Source of the DNA: Sarcomyxa edulis
Lineage: Eukaryota; Basidiomycota; Agaricomycetes; Agaricales; Mycenaceae
Assembly (NCBI GenBank): GCA_009761415.1
Contig: QUOL01000001.1
Coordinates: forward strand, 1,860,001 to 1,924,000
Direction: 5' to 3'
Length of the DNA: 64,000 nucleotides
Shown: positions 41,791 through 54,129 of the stretch, one piece after another
Layout of the letters: every line of letters begins with the position of its first letter
How positions within the stretch are numbered: the stretch's first letter is position 1
The notes under the pieces: generated by a model
Seen by the model: only the letters and a program-made list of their open reading frames with translations
The model's database searches: none
Told to the model about the DNA's origin: nothing
Translations under genes and position numbers: made by a program

Positions 41791-42878
41791 TCAGATTTCT
41801 TCGGCTGGCGCGACATTAGCTAACAACAATTTCCAACCTTCTGTATCTGTCGTCTGCATGCTTTCTCCCAGCTTCGCAAACCTCTCCCACCACCATCTAT
41901 GTACCTCGTCATAGTCATCTCCTGCGTCCTTCCGACTTTTCCATGGTTTGTCGGCCAGAATATAATGGAGGCAGCGTATCTCAGAGTCCTCCCATAGAGG
42001 CTTGTGGATGACGCGTAGCGTCTTCAGTGCGTTGTAATACCAAGGCAGAGGCTTCCATTTTCCTTTGAAAAAGGCCGCGAGAAGATCTTGGTCGGGGAAA
42101 GAGAAGGTTGGGACCAATGGAGACGTTGCTAAATAGTGTCTCAGTGCCGCGGAGAGCTCCGGGGAAGGAGATAGCACGACTAGACCAGAATTGAGAAGGG
42201 TATATGGTCGTGGACTGATCTCTGTTATCTGCGCAGCTCCTGCAGTTGGATGGGCGACAGAGGTATGCGCACAATTTTCTGGTACCCTGTCCACAAAGTC
42301 AATTGAATTCAGTGATCATCGTCAATAGGCTCACCAATCGGCAGGGTAATGTGCGAGTTTGCGCGGATTGCAAGCACATGCGTGACCAGCAGCTATCCAA
42401 TCTCTGGGTAGATCAAGTTCCATCAATTCGTCCATGTTTTTCATGACAATCATATCGGAGTCAAGCAACACGACTCGCTGTATATGCGATTGATGTTAGC
42501 AATCGCGTATTGACGGGAGGAAGATCATACGCACTTGGTACTCAAATAAATCGAAACATCTTCGTTGATCATAGTCAGTGACATACAAGTTAGCCGTGTA
42601 AGCATGACATACCTTAGTTTGGTCCATGTATCGGCAAACCGAGCATCGTGCTCAGCTACAGCATGGACACCTTCTTCAGGTTGCAAAGGGTCTATCTCCA
42701 CCATTTGGATGCCGCGTCGGTGTAAGACATCTCTCACTTCCTTGGGTACGGTGGGTGTGATCATGATGACTAGCGGATATATTGAGCCAACGGATCGTAA
42801 ACTGTCCTCGAGGACGAGAGCGCCAGGCAGATATTCTGTTTTCGTGAGTAGAGTTGCGTACACTGCATCATGGGCCAT
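41791..42878 (-). CDS. Glycosyltransferase family 8 (galactinol synthase/glycogenin-like)
   Basis: Retaining GT-A glycosyltransferase. Starts MAHDAVYATLLTKTEYLPGA at 42878. Then LVIMITPTVPKEVRDVLHRR, DTWTKLRCFDLFEYQRVVLL (spliced), the metal-binding DSDM motif, DWIAAGHACACNPRKLAHYP, YTLLNSGLVVLSPSPELSAA, FPDQDLLAAFFKGKWKPLPW, YYNALKTL, and the late HYILADKPWK His/Lys motif typical of GT8. About 330 aa. No signal peptide or membrane anchor, so probably cytosolic. The absence of a long C-terminal extension argues against classical glycogenin. The exact acceptor sugar cannot be read from the sequence. Confidence 0.88.
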
Positions 42879-43025
42879 ATCTTGGAAGATGAAAGTCAAG
42901 AATGAAAAACTGACGGATCGATGGCGAAGTTTGAGTCAGAGACATCATTCAAGCACGATCACATTCGGAGGTGGACAGCCACGACCAGACAGCTTCAAGT
43001 TGTAGCTTGTACCACTACATCCATC
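42879..43025. promoter_or_regulatory. Bidirectional promoter, GT8/ESS2
   Basis: 147 bp between divergent ATGs. Inferred from position only. Confidence 0.4.
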
Positions 43026-44781
43026 ATGTCCTTCACACCAGCTCGACTTACACATGGAACCCCGTCAACTCCTGCCACAGAACGCTCTTTGAACCGTCAA
43101 GTTGTACTGGAGGAGGACGAATACACAGCAGCCTTGTCCCACATAATTGCACGGGATTTCTTCCCTTCTCTAGTTCATCTGGACGCTACAAATGACTATC
43201 TAGATGCTCTACACTCCCGAGATCCTCATCTAATCAATGCGTCTATCCGCCATCTTGAAGAAATCAGCAGCACCCCTGCTACTCGTCGTCGAGCACCCTA
43301 TCAAACGCCTTCGCAAACACCATATGGCAGTGGTCCCTCTGAGACTCCGCTACGTACTCCTCGAGGTCAAGCACCGAGTAAACGACCTAGATACAACGAA
43401 GACCTCAGTCTTGATTCATTTCAGGCTCGGTATACCTCAGAAGATAATTCCAGTTTCACTCAGATCTTAGATGACGAGAACAGGAAAAGAAAGGAGAGGT
43501 GGGCTTGGGCTTGGGATGCGCAGAAGCGAGTTGAGGGTGCGAGAGAGAAGATGGTCGAGAACAGAGAGAGGATGTTAATTGAGGCCGCTCCCGCTCCTGG
43601 AGTCCGAGAGAAATTCATGATTGAGACTCCAACTCCCTTTGGTTACATCACCGATGGTCGGACGGAAGAAGAGAAAGAAGAGGATGAAGTAGACCTGGAG
43701 TTACAACTATTGGATGAGGATTCTGGAAAGGGTGGGGAGGTGGCTTTGTCGAGCAAGGGCAAAGAGCTTTCGTTGAAAGGGAAGGAGAAGGAGGACAATA
43801 TACCCGTTGATGTGATGGCACCGAAGAAAGATACTCGTACTGCTGGAGTAGATGGCTGGAAGTTCAAGGTATGGTGTCTACATTTCAACCCTTCTCAATG
43901 ACTTTCATTTACGCAGTCGCGCCATAGACACGGAACTCTCTTATGTTCTCGCCAGATGCAGACGTGTCTCCGTATCATCCCAAAGCCCTGAATCCGACAG
44001 AAGCTACCGGTGATCCGAAATCTATCAAGCACAGTAGCACTCGTCTACCCGGACAAGAAGAATCGCCTTCATCTTCTCATGGAATGTCCGCTCCTCCTAG
44101 TCCAACGCGAAGCCGTATCAATGCAGCTATCTCCGGTACACCATGTAAACAACGCATATCTTATCTCAGCTAATGCATAATATACTGACGTCTGTCATCA
44201 CAGATCGACCTAGGTCACCTACCTCCAACAATTTCTCTCTTGTCCCAAATATACCATCACCCACTGCATCCGAGCTTGGACCAGCAGCCGTGAAACAGCT
44301 CATGACATGGGGAACTCTCAATGCCACACCACGGATAATATCTCAGTCCGACGACCCCGCCCAGAATCTTCCTCCACCAGGCACTCCCTTCCATCTCCCC
44401 GCTATCTCCTCCCGAGAAGCGATCTCTCATAAACTATCCAACAACGCTTCCAAGAGCCTTCGAGCCAAAGCAGGCTTGTTAGGGCTTGGTCCATCCGGTC
44501 GAACGTCGGGTATCTCACGAACCCCGCTTTCGGCTGGTGGTCCGAAACCTGGAAGTATGGCTCCTCCATCGTGGACCCCGAGGAGGTCAGATGCGGTGGG
44601 CAACTTGACGCCTGCTGCCAGGAGACTTTTGACTAGAAGCACTATGGGTACGGCTGCGGCGAGGAGAGCTGATGCAATGGGGAAAATGGCTGGATGGGAA
44701 GGTTCGGCTAAGGGCAAAGAGAAGGACTTGAATCGAGTGCGGTGGACACCCACGCCGAGTCCTGTGACAAGAAGAGGTTGA
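43026..44781 (+). CDS. ESS2: Nuclear protein Es2/DGCR14 homologue (spliceosome C-complex factor)
   Basis: Splicing-associated nuclear protein. Starts MSFTPARLTHGTPSTPATER at 43026. The family-defining segment is QVVLEEDEYTAALSHIIARD then FFPSLVHLDATNDYLDAL. Also visible: a Thr-Pro-rich stretch, DNSSFTQILDDENRKRKERW, WAWDAQKRVEGAREK, MIETPTPFGYITDGRT, then the C-terminal conserved ASELGPAAVKQLMTWGTLNA, ISSREAISHKLSNNASKSLR and LTPAARRLLTRS. Three exons. About 540 aa, normal for fungi. The short middle exon (about 43919-44144) is flanked by clean GT-AG introns. Disordered acidic and Lys-rich insert at about residues 240-290. Confidence 0.93.
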
Positions 44782-45007
44782 GGCAGGTAGGTAGATGATC
44801 TACTGATGTGGCGTATGTATGGAATAACATCATTATGCACATTCGGACTGTAACTTTCCAAAAATCAGGACAGCTGGAGAAATATCGTACATTATGCCAG
44901 ATCTGCCGAGGCAAGTGTTTTCAAGAGTCCCAACACACCAATTAAGTACCGTGCAAGTGGCCGGGAAAAGCTAAGGAAATATTAATACATAGGATAGCAC
45001 CAAGCTA

Positions 45008-46014
45008 TCACGAGTCTAGTCGACGACGCTTTGTTTCTGGTTCTGCAGCATCCTCTGTCGGTCCTTGCGACGAAATTCTCTTTCCGTCGACTTTGTCCCC
45101 ATCTCCCTCTGGCGTATCCTTTCCTTCTTTTTCTGTCGAAATGGTCGCAGAGGGGACAGCTGCAGAGACTGTGGGTGGTTTGACAGAAGCAGATGGTTTA
45201 GGCTTTCTTTTGACCAAAACACCCTTCAACGCTTTCTTGTTATCCTTCTTTACTATGGCTGAAGGTTTGGGCTTGGCTGGAGCAGATATCAGAGGTTTTG
45301 GGACGATAGGTGGTGCGCTGACAGTTCGTGCAGCAACAGCCCTGTTGATACCCATCAGTTTGGTTTGCGATTGCAAAGAGATAAGAGGTCGGCCGTACTC
45401 TTTGAAACTCCTGACCTCTTCCCCATCGTGTTGTTTACGTTGTCTTTCCTCCTCCTCCTGCCGTTCACGCACTGAGTCGAGGAACATGATTTCGTCTTCT
45501 TCCAAGGCACGGTATTGGTTGGCTGCGAAGATGAACCAATTAGTGGGGAATCATCAAATGTACCGGCCACACTGACCTAGTTTCGTCTTTTCCTCCCATT
45601 CTTCTTGTTTCGCAATCTATGATGTAAAGTTAAGGTTCTGGCAAAGCGTCTCGAGACTAGGAGCGCATACCTTATTCGCAGCTAGTTTCTACGAACATGG
45701 GGTCATATCAAATTATGAACGGATGATGGGTCAAAACACAATCCCCCAAGTTTGGCAATGGTTGTTGACACTACTCACTTCGGCCAAACTTCTTCCATCG
45801 TACGAGTCCTCGACGGGCTGGGGTGGTGGTTCTTGGCCAAGCCTGACATGAGGTGAGAAAACGAGATATGTGATATGAACGGATGAACGGACCTGGCGTA
45901 AGCAGCCTTCCACTGTTCGTCCCGTCTTGCCTTTGCTGTCTCGACGTCTGCTGAAGAGACGAAACGAGAACCGACGACGCCGGTGGACAGGGAGGGTATC
46001 ATGGATTCCTCCAT
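45008..46014 (-). CDS. FYV6: FAM192A/Fyv6 domain protein
   Basis: Homologue of FAM192A (NIP30/PIP30) and yeast Fyv6, a spliceosomal second-step factor; the human protein also binds the PA28-gamma proteasome activator. Starts MEESMIPSLSTGVVGSRFVS at 46014. The conserved N-terminal domain is VETAKARRDEQWKAAYARLG, then EDSYDGRSLAEKLAANK, KQEEWEEKTKLANQYRALEE and DEIMFLDSVRERQEEEE, joined over three or four short introns. The tail is Lys/Pro/Ser-rich and ends in the basic KRRRLDS. About 245 aa. Head-to-head with the SRF1-like gene. Confidence 0.88.
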
Positions 46015-46283
46015 TTGTGATGATGGTTTATGGTGAAAAGAAACGATCGCAAGTGGGCTGTACCCCGGGTCACCTCAGGTCCTCGAAAGCTAAGCGCTAA
46101 TACTTGGCAACATGAATAGGTATCTTGCTGGCTATATATAATTTGATAGTAATCACATTGTTATAATAGCGGGGCCAAGTGCGAAGCTTGCCGAATGACC
46201 AGCGGAAAAGAGATGGCTTGAGTGTCTTGGTCGGTTGAAGATGCTCACTTAGCCCGCTCACCTCAAGTCCCCCTCCTTCTAGC
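46015..46283. promoter_or_regulatory. Bidirectional promoter, FYV6/SRF1-like
   Basis: 269 bp between divergent starts. No specific element identified. Confidence 0.35.
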
Positions 46284-47790
46284 ATGTCTACTCCTGCCCG
46301 CCAAAGACCACCTTCGTCCACTCCTTCAACTTTAACTACAAATCTCAGCCATGCACATAGCGTCCGTACAACCACAGGTCTCCGTCCACCCGCAGTCGTA
46401 ACTAGCCCTCGTCAGTCTCAATCTTATCCCCATCTTATCCCCATCTTTTGTCCATCTTTTTTGACTGATATCTTGATTTCGATTCAGCTTGGGCGAAAGA
46501 CGAACCTCCGTCTCCTAAAGAACACTCTTCAACTTTAGCAGACAACTACCTCGACGTAGACTCACGACCCTCAGATGTCGTATCACACCATTCTTCATAT
46601 GGTCCCGCAAACGATTCTCGTTGGTGGACTTTCACCCTCCCCCGACCGTCCCGGGAACCACCTCCAGAGCCCATGCCGAGCTCATCGTCAATTAAAGCAG
46701 AGAAGAAAGGGGTCTCCTTTCGAGATCGCCGTTCCATGTCGTGGCTGCCTATGCCCGCCACTATACGCGATGGTACATCCTTTCAGCGTCGAGAGAAGGA
46801 TCCAGAGACCGGAGCAACATCGCCCAGAAGTAACTGGGATCTCACCATTCCACTCCCATCAGCCCCCGCTCCATTCACCCTCGCGCACAATAGGACCCCC
46901 GGTTGGGAATCTCCTTGGACTGCCCGCACTCCCAATCGTGGGTCAAGCTCACCAAATCATTCATATGGCTTGGTAGAAGAAGAGGCGGATCAGGCAGAAG
47001 ACCTGGACAAAAGTCCGACATGGCGGAATAGAAAGAAGAGGCTTCGCGCCTTTGTTTTGACAAATACTTATGTTCCACTGGTTGGTTCCATCTCCTCCGT
47101 ATTATCGATGACTCTCTCCTCATCTGTCCCTCTCAGCTCTTCCGTTTCATAAATCTCACATTCACGACTGCTGCACTTGGCGTTGCCATTAAAATCCGAC
47201 TTTGGGAGATGCGCGCCAATGTCATGGGCATCGTGGGCAGTTCTCCGTATGTCTACAACCGTATATCTCCATGAAATTGAAGTCCTGACGTGGATCGCCC
47301 TCAGCACATTGGTCATCATATTCGCTCCCTTGACACTCGTGCATGTAATGGTGGCGGTTTATGTACGTCGTCTTGAGACATGGCGAAACGATACACTCAC
47401 GCGCTCTCCATCTCATAGCTGGAATACTTTGGCAGGCCTTTAGGCCTCTGGCGTACATCCGCCAAACTTTTCCACACCCTTTCCGAGGTCGTCTTCATCT
47501 GCGCGTGGTCGGCTGCCCTTTCCCTCTGTTTCGACAACTTCTTTACATCTCTCATCCCCTGCGCGGCCGCATCCAGATCTTCATGGTATAACCAGCTTCC
47601 TCGATCTCAAAGCCCATTCGCGAATGGCCAAGAGGGCGGCGTAGGCGATAAAATCTGCGATTATCAGCTTGCGTTGATCTGTTTAGTCGGCATCGGTCTG
47701 TTGATGTATTGCACCAACCTCGTCATCAGCTTGTTCCGGATATTCGAAAAGGTCAAATACCATCCTGGTGGTACCATACGATCGTCGTAA
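46284..47790 (+). CDS. Membrane protein, SRF1-like (phospholipase D regulator family)
   Basis: Starts MSTPARQRPPSSTPSTLTTN. A long Ser/Pro-rich cytosolic N-terminus contains SRWWTFTLPRPSREPPPEP and SPTWRNRKKRLRAFVLTN. About four membrane segments follow: VPLLFRFINLTFTTAALGVA, PTLVIIFAPLTLVHVMVAVY, VVFICAWSAALSLCFDNFFT and YQLALICLVGIGLLMYCTNL. The loop EYFGRPLGLWRTSAKLFHTL resembles the KPLGLR-type loop I associate with fungal SRF1 (yeast YDL133W), reported as a regulator of Spo14 phospholipase D. Family assignment is from memory, so moderately sure. Four or five exons; ends at the TAA at 47788-47790. Confidence 0.68.
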
Positions 47791-48273
47791 CATTTGGACT
47801 CCATGAACATAACGATAGTAAATGCACGCAGCAATGTATCATTATGCCGCCTCCTCAAATATGCTTCATCTGGCATTCATCCCCACCTTCCTTCGCGTTT
47901 TTCCTGACTCATATCTCTTGGACATTCTCTCACACAGGGCCTCATAAGACACTGGCATTATTTAATCTATTATCTCTCACAATTATTTTTTCGAATCTCA
48001 AGATAGGCCCATCTATAGTCATTTACCCGCAGCTATACCAGTTTCCTCTGCGCCCCTCTTGTATTTCGTAGATGTACTCCTACTTCTCGCAAGCGATCTT
48101 TCATTTATCGTCCATACATTTCCGAGTTGTCCGGAGACTAAATCTGCCTGCCTGCGTCGAGGAGGCAGACGCCATACCTTCGCACGGCAACATGATCAGT
48201 AATATAGTCCCTTCTGCTCAGACCTCGATGGCGTATTGAACGAGCCAGGAATCCCCACCCACACGACTCCGAG
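47791..48273. other. Intergenic region
   Basis: Tandem spacer between SRF1-like and the SLC35 gene. AT-rich in its middle. No gene or repeat supported. Confidence 0.5.
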
Positions 48274-49926
48274 ATGGATTCACTTACTACGCCTCAACGC
48301 AGGTCCCTGTCGTTAGGAAAGTCTGTTTCGCCGGGTCGGGCAGCAGCGCTAAACAAGAAGGACTATGCAGTCGGTATCGGCTTGCTCCTAATCGTCGTAT
48401 TTCTCTGGACTTCGTCCAATTTTGTTACTCAGGTAAGTTTAAGACTGGCCATCTATTAGAAAGGATAAAAGCTTGATCGTACATTGTGTAGGATCTATTC
48501 CAGGGTGGATATGAGAAACCGTTCCTCGTGACATATCTCAACACAAGCGCATTTTCTCTCTACCTACTCCCATATCTGATCCGGAAATGGCTGGGTCGAT
48601 TGCGGCAGTATCGACGAGCAGGTGACGAAACAGGAGTTCGACGTGGGAGGTATGCCGCTATTCGCTTGTGTTCACTCAGTCTTCCAGGTCTGATGAAACC
48701 AGACAAGGCAGAGGATATCAGCCACTGGTAACAGAACCAGAGCTGGAAAGTGATAGCTTATCACCCTCAGAGGTGAGTATTTCCAGCATAACGCTCCTGC
48801 AATAGCTAATCCATGCTCAAAAGCATCCCCACCCTTCAGTCACATTCCATCCTCCGGATCTGCAGCTGGGCCCAGAACCCAATACGGAGCCTCTGACAAT
48901 GCAGGAGACAGCCCAGCTTGCTCTCGTGTTTTGCTCCTTTTGGTTCATAGCAAATTGGTCCGTCAACGCGTCTCTTGATTATACTAGTGTCGCGAGTGCC
49001 ACGATTCTGTCTAGCATGAGCGGTATGTCTGATCTTTCTTCGTCCGCAAAAATGATCGAACTCACGTCTGTCACCCAGGATTTTTCACGCTTGCCCTTGG
49101 ACGACTGTTTCGTGTAGAGACACTGACCATACCTAAGATCGGTGCTGTTCTCGCTAGGTATTTTGTCCCCCTGATTTATATGTCTCGTACTGACAGAATG
49201 ACGAACAGCTTCATTGGAGTATTGCTTGTGTCCCTATCGGACTCATCACATACTCAAACGGTCAATCAGACGCCCGCTATAGCACCCAGTTCTCTGGTGC
49301 TCAGCGACGGATCGAGGCCAGTCCTTGGTGACGTGCTAGCACTGATATCAGCCGTATTCTATGCGCTGTATGTCATCCTCCTGAAGATCCGGATACATTC
49401 GGAGTCACGCATCGACATGCAACTATTTTTTGGATTCGTGGGGTTATTCAACATCCTCTTGTGCTGGCCTATCGGTGTGATATTACACCTGCTTGGAGCT
49501 GAACGTTTTGAGCTCCCGGGCACGGGCAAAGAAGTGGGTGCGATTCTCATAAATGTGAGGCACCGTCTATCTATAACCATTTCTCCGCTTCTGATCGAAT
49601 GGATTACGCAGATGGGCATTACCTTGTCGAGTGATTACCTTTATGTGATAGCAATGCTGAAGACGACCCCATTGGTTGTTACTGTAGGGTTGAGCCTGAC
49701 GATACCTCTGGCGGTGATTGGGGATTTCTTCTTGAGCAAACCAAGCCGGGGGCAAGTGTTGATGGGTGCAGGGCTGGTGCTTGTGAGTTTCCTCGTGGTT
49801 GGATTCGAGAACACACGGCCTGGAGCGGCGGAAGATCTGCTAGAGGATGAGCTCGTAGATGATGGGCGGGGCACACAAGCTCAGCTACAGCTAGCGGAAG
49901 AGGTGGAGCTAGGCATAACTGATTGA
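48274..49926 (+). CDS. SLC35F-type (EamA/DMT) membrane transporter
   Basis: Drug/metabolite-transporter superfamily, closest in pattern to SLC35F5 and yeast YML018C, which sits in the vacuolar membrane. Starts MDSLTTPQRRSLSLGKSVSP. About ten membrane segments: VGIGLLLIVVFLWTSSNFVT, FLVTYLNTSAFSLYLLPYLI, LALVFCSFWFIANWSVNASL, YTSVASATILSSMSGFFTLA, IGAVLASFIGVLLVSLSD, DVLALISAVFYALYVILLKI, LFFGFVGLFNILLCWPIGVI, then TPLVVTVGLSLTIPLAVIGD and VLMGAGLVLVSFLVVGFENT. A cytosolic loop after TM2 is acidic. Five or six introns. Substrate unknown. Confidence 0.88.
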
Positions 49927-50801
49927 GTACCGATTGAATATACTTACACTTGTTACAGATCTAGAGGCTTTATGTTCTATTTATTTATTCTGCCCACGGC
50001 ATTTGTTCCAAATTGTCACAAACAACCACCGACGGGCCTGTGACTAAATTGTGACTGTCTTCAGGCTGTTGCCGAAAACGGAAGTTGTAAGCACATCCAG
50101 CTCTTTGGTCTACTTTGCTATCTTTACCACAAAGCTCAGGTATCAGAGAGGGGCCTGTGACTTTGAGACTGCGACTTTTCCCTCGCAGACAAGAATCTGC
50201 TATCAAATGTCCGGATGCTATCTCCGATATCCAGCTTTGATCCAGGTTCTCAAGTGACGTCGACAGCGGGAATACACGAGGCTTGTGCGGACTGTCTGTC
50301 TACTACCTCTTTCCGCTGTAGTTCCAGAAAGCTTAGACTTTCGATGCAATACAGGATCCGACTCCATCTTGGTTCATTGCACCGCGATCCGAGGTCCTAA
50401 GACTTTCTGAAAGGCCGTTCTCAAGGCACGCATGATATCTCAGACCGTGCTTCCTCTACTCCCACGATGCTTTTTTTAACGCACAATCTTCCCAACCATG
50501 CGCACACGATCGACCTTCTGACCCAGGGATCTTGCTCTTTGCTTGTGATAGCCGTCCTAACGTGTATAGCAATCTTAATCCTGCTTCGACACAACTGGCA
50601 TCGTAATCTTCACGATGTCTTCACGGGGCGTACGGCGTATCTCCATTCAATTTGACAAACGCTGCATGATGATATCGGGCCATCCTAATGCTTCTTTTCC
50701 TACGGAGGAATGCCAATAAATAAAAGCAGTCGATATCGAACGAAGGCACCACTTCGCATCGAGTCTATAACAGCTTCACCCTCTTAACGCCCTGCCAACT
50801 C
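49927..50801. other. Intergenic region with P450 promoter
   Basis: About 870 bp. A minus-strand frame stays open for about 115 codons (49985 to about 50330), lacks a convincing ATG and resembles nothing known. A partial direct repeat GTCACAGGCCC occurs twice, near 50033 and 50150. Confidence 0.4.
50715..50726 (+). promoter_or_regulatory. TATA-like element upstream of P450
   Basis: AATAAATAAAAG lies 76-87 bp before the P450 ATG, a usual distance for a fungal TATA box. Inducible P450 genes often have one, whereas the housekeeping pairs here do not show one. Confidence 0.4.
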
Positions 50802-53290
50802 ATGTCTATCTCGTTCTCGTACTCGTTTGTGGCGTTCCTAGTTCTGTTATTGGCCTTCCTTCGACGTCAGACCAAACGGAAGCCTATCGATGATGTGCGT
50901 GGCCCTCCTTCGCCGTCCTTCCTGTTAGGTATGCACGACTATATATGTATCCCATGAACACTCTCACTCTAATGGAATTTCCCCCGTCGGATAGGTCATG
51001 AATTCATGATTCGAAACCAGAATCAAGTTGGCGACTTGGAGTTCAAATGGGTCCGCGAATATGGTAATGTCGTCCGCACAAGGGGAACTTGGGGGGTGCG
51101 TTATAAGTCTGCTCGTACTCTCTCAGATCATTATTAGCATTAACGGTGACACTTTCCAGGAGAATGTGCTCATCGTAGCTGACCCAAAGGCCCTTCAATA
51201 TATCATGCATACGTCAGGTGCATACACCCCCTTTACTCTCAACGAGACACGGTCGAACTGATGGTCTCTGGTCCAGGATACAACTTCCCAAAGCGACAAG
51301 ACGTAAATCAAAGTAGCAAACTGATTCTCGGCCGAGGAATCATCTGGGCTGGGGGTTTGTACTCAACTCTCGTTTGAATATACATTATCTCATTGATGAG
51401 GTGTATGTAGGCGCAGATCATCAGCGTCATAGAAAGGTACGTGTCAAATCATATGTAAAGATGCTCAATACTAACTCTTACTCAAAGATCATGAATCCTG
51501 CGTTCACGGCACCGCAATTACGGTCGTTTTTGCCACTTTTCCACCACACGGCATCTACTGTAAGCGTTCCTCAAATCAAACGGAGGTACAACTTGCTGAA
51601 GTGAGCTTTTGTCCAGCTCATCCAGAAAATGAAGGAGGAAACTCTGTCTGGGGAGAAAGAGACGTTATTGGATGTCTCAAAATGGCTTGCCAAGACTACT
51701 TTAGATGCGATCGGTCAAAGTCAGGCTTCCTCATCGTGTCTTTATATGTGCCATACTGACCTGCTTCCTCAGGTGCCTTCGACTACTATTTTGGAGCTCT
51801 GGATGGTGCTCAGACATCGAATGAACTGGTCAGGGTATTCACCAATCTCTTGTGAGTCGACACTCTTATGTGCGGGTGCAAGTCTGATTGATACGTCCGT
51901 ATAGCGCGGATTCCACATTGTATCCGCCAAAATCAGACATATTATTCAAAGGTACCTGGAAGTATATTCCAAGCAGCATCCTTTCCTACGTGGAGTACTT
52001 GCCTACGAGGGAATATGTCCGCTTCAGGGATTTTCTCAAGACAACCAAGAAAGTAGCAGCGCAGCTCATAGTTCAGAAGAGGTCTGCGGACAGCGAGACG
52101 TCTGACTCGGCTCGGGATGTCATGAGCGTGGTCGTTCGGTCCAATGCATCTGAAGACCCCGCCAAGAAACTAGATGAAGATGAGATGCTCTCCCAGATGG
52201 CGTCAGTAATTTTCCTACTACATCTTATCGGTGGTCCTGATTCGGCTCATTTCTATGCAGTACCATATTGCTAGCTGGGCACGAAACCACCGCGTCGTCG
52301 CTCTCGTGGCTTCTTATGGAACTTTCGAGGCACCCGGATCATCAAACGCGAGTACGAGAGGAAATTGCTTCTCTCAAATCCAAGACGTCTACGCGGACAA
52401 ATGAATTTACCGTTGCGGACCTGGATTCCTTGGCTTTCACCAATGCTGCAATCAAAGTGAGCAAGTTCTCTCAAGGTTTTGACTTTGCTTGATTTGACAT
52501 TCCACAGGAATCCCTTCGTTTGCATCCCATCGTACCAACGCTTGCTCGCGAGGCTGGTCGCGATGATGTGCTTCCATTGTCAATTCCCCTCGAGACTATC
52601 TCAGGACAGACTGTTTCAGAAATTCCGATTCCTAAAGGACAAAACATCCTCATTTCGATCTGTGCTTACAATAGGTTTGCCGTCTAACTCATATGACTGT
52701 ATACACCAGTCTCTGACTTCTGCTTGTAGGCTCCCCGAAGTTTGGGGCAAAGACGCTGATCAATGGAAGCCTGAGAGGTTTTTGGACGCTACGGTCTCCA
52801 AGGATAAGCAGGTATCCTTGGGTGTCTTTGCAAACTTGTATGTTGCATTTCCTTAATTCCTAAGCAGCATGATCTTATTGTTCTTGCTTTAGAATGACTT
52901 TCTGTGAGTATTTGCTAGCTTGCTCCCAGCATCCGTTTTACTGATCACAACCGTGCTATATAGCGGCCGGTATCAGAGCATGCATCGGGTAAGTGGCACA
53001 TTTTCAATCGTTCTAGACGCTTACTAATAGTCTTGAAGGTGGCGTTTTGCGTGAGTTTTCGTATTTAGCATAGTCTCTGCAAAGCACGACTGAAAGTATC
53101 TACGGACAACACCGACAGATTACTAGAGATGCAAGCTATTCTCGTTGAGCTGATCGATTCGTTCGTGTTTGCGCCGCCGGAAAAGGACATCGAGATCGAG
53201 AGGAAACCAGCTGGGCTCATGATTCCGATGGTGAAAGGTAGGATGCACGAAGGTACCCAGATGCCGTTGCGCGTTTCGCCCGTGGTTTGA
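50802..53290 (+). CDS. Cytochrome P450 monooxygenase
   Basis: Membrane-anchored P450, probably in the ER. Starts MSISFSYSFVAFLVLLLAFL, an N-terminal anchor followed by RRQTKRKP and GPPSPSFLLGHE. Visible: HRKIMNPAFTAPQLRSFLPL (helix C), the I-helix LLAGHETTASSLSWLLMELS, the K-helix KESLRLHPIVPTLAREA with ExxR, ICAYNRLPEVWGKDADQWKP, ERFLDA, and the haem motif FSAGIRACIGWRFALLEMQA with Cys ligand. Ends RVSPVV. About 12 introns. Three consecutive micro-exons (52893-52903, 52964-52988 and 53039-53050) encode the haem loop. Substrate unknown: its basidiomycete family cannot be named by eye. No biosynthetic genes next to it. Confidence 0.95.
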
Positions 53291-53467
53291 GTCGGCCACG
53301 AACTCGTACTGTCGGACTACGGTTGATGTTTTAACAGAGTATTTTGGGCATGCGTGCGTATGGTTTCGAAGGGATTCGAAGAGAAAGCGGGATTGGTCAG
53401 AATCAGTGGATGCCTGAGTCGTTCCATTTCACTGTAAATAGCAAATTGAATGAGTTTATATCGTATA

Positions 53468-54129
53468 TCAGGTGGACTGGATCACATACAGTGCTCTTTT
53501 TCGTTGAGTTTTATTGAGTGGTACGCCTTTCCCTTGACCAATCTGCCCAGGCTTTGGTTTAGGTCTTGGATTCGGATTCGAGTTTGAATCCTCTGTGTCC
53601 ACTTGTTCCTCTGCATTATCGTCATTGACCAGAGCAGAGATGGCAAGTTCCATAGCACCCAGGCCCCCAGCTAACTCTTCTTTTGCTTTGCGCTTGACCC
53701 TTCGGTTGTGCGATTTCGAGTATGGTGTGTGTGCAGATTCCAAACCTATGAAGGAAATTCGATGGTTGGATCAGCATACTCAGTTAAAAAAACGCACGTT
53801 GCACGAAAGCCTCTCTCTTGAGCGATTGTTTCTCTTTCTTCTTGAGAACAGGAGCTTGATCTTCATCCATTTCGGTCAGAATGGAAGTGGCCTATGAGTT
53901 CGAATAAACCGCAGTGTTCAATCAGAGATCAAAAACTGTGTACCGAAGCTTCGATAGCGTCTCCAATATCGACATGCTCAACAGTAGCCTCTTGGACAGC
54001 AAAATGACGCTTTGCTAGTTTCGCGGAGGGATCATGAGCTGCGGTGCGTTTTCGACGTTCCTTGGGCTAACTTTGCAAATGAGCGACACGTGCAATAGCT
54101 ATGTAATGGTAGCAACAAGGACTCACCAT
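53468..54129 (-). CDS. SLX9: Ribosome biogenesis protein Slx9-like
   Basis: Small basic nucleolar protein needed for ITS1 processing and 40S export. The first coding exon is just ATG (54127-54129). An intron of about 60 nt then leads to PKERRKRTAAHDPSAKLAKR. Next: HFAVQEATVEHVDIGDAIEA, DEDQAPVLKKKEKQSLKREA then FVQR, AHTPYSKSHNRRVKRKAKEE, LAGGLGAMELAISAL, and the family hallmark GQIGQGKGVPLNKTQRKRAL. Ends YVIQST. About 180 aa. The C-terminal KAQRKRAL-type motif and the central KxKEK...LKxEAF motif support the call. Convergent with the P450 gene, 177 bp apart. Confidence 0.8.

Noticed and set aside
49985..50330. Minus-strand frame open for about 115 codons upstream of the P450
   Set aside because: No convincing ATG or acceptor, no known similarity, and several such frames are expected by chance in the noncoding sequence here.
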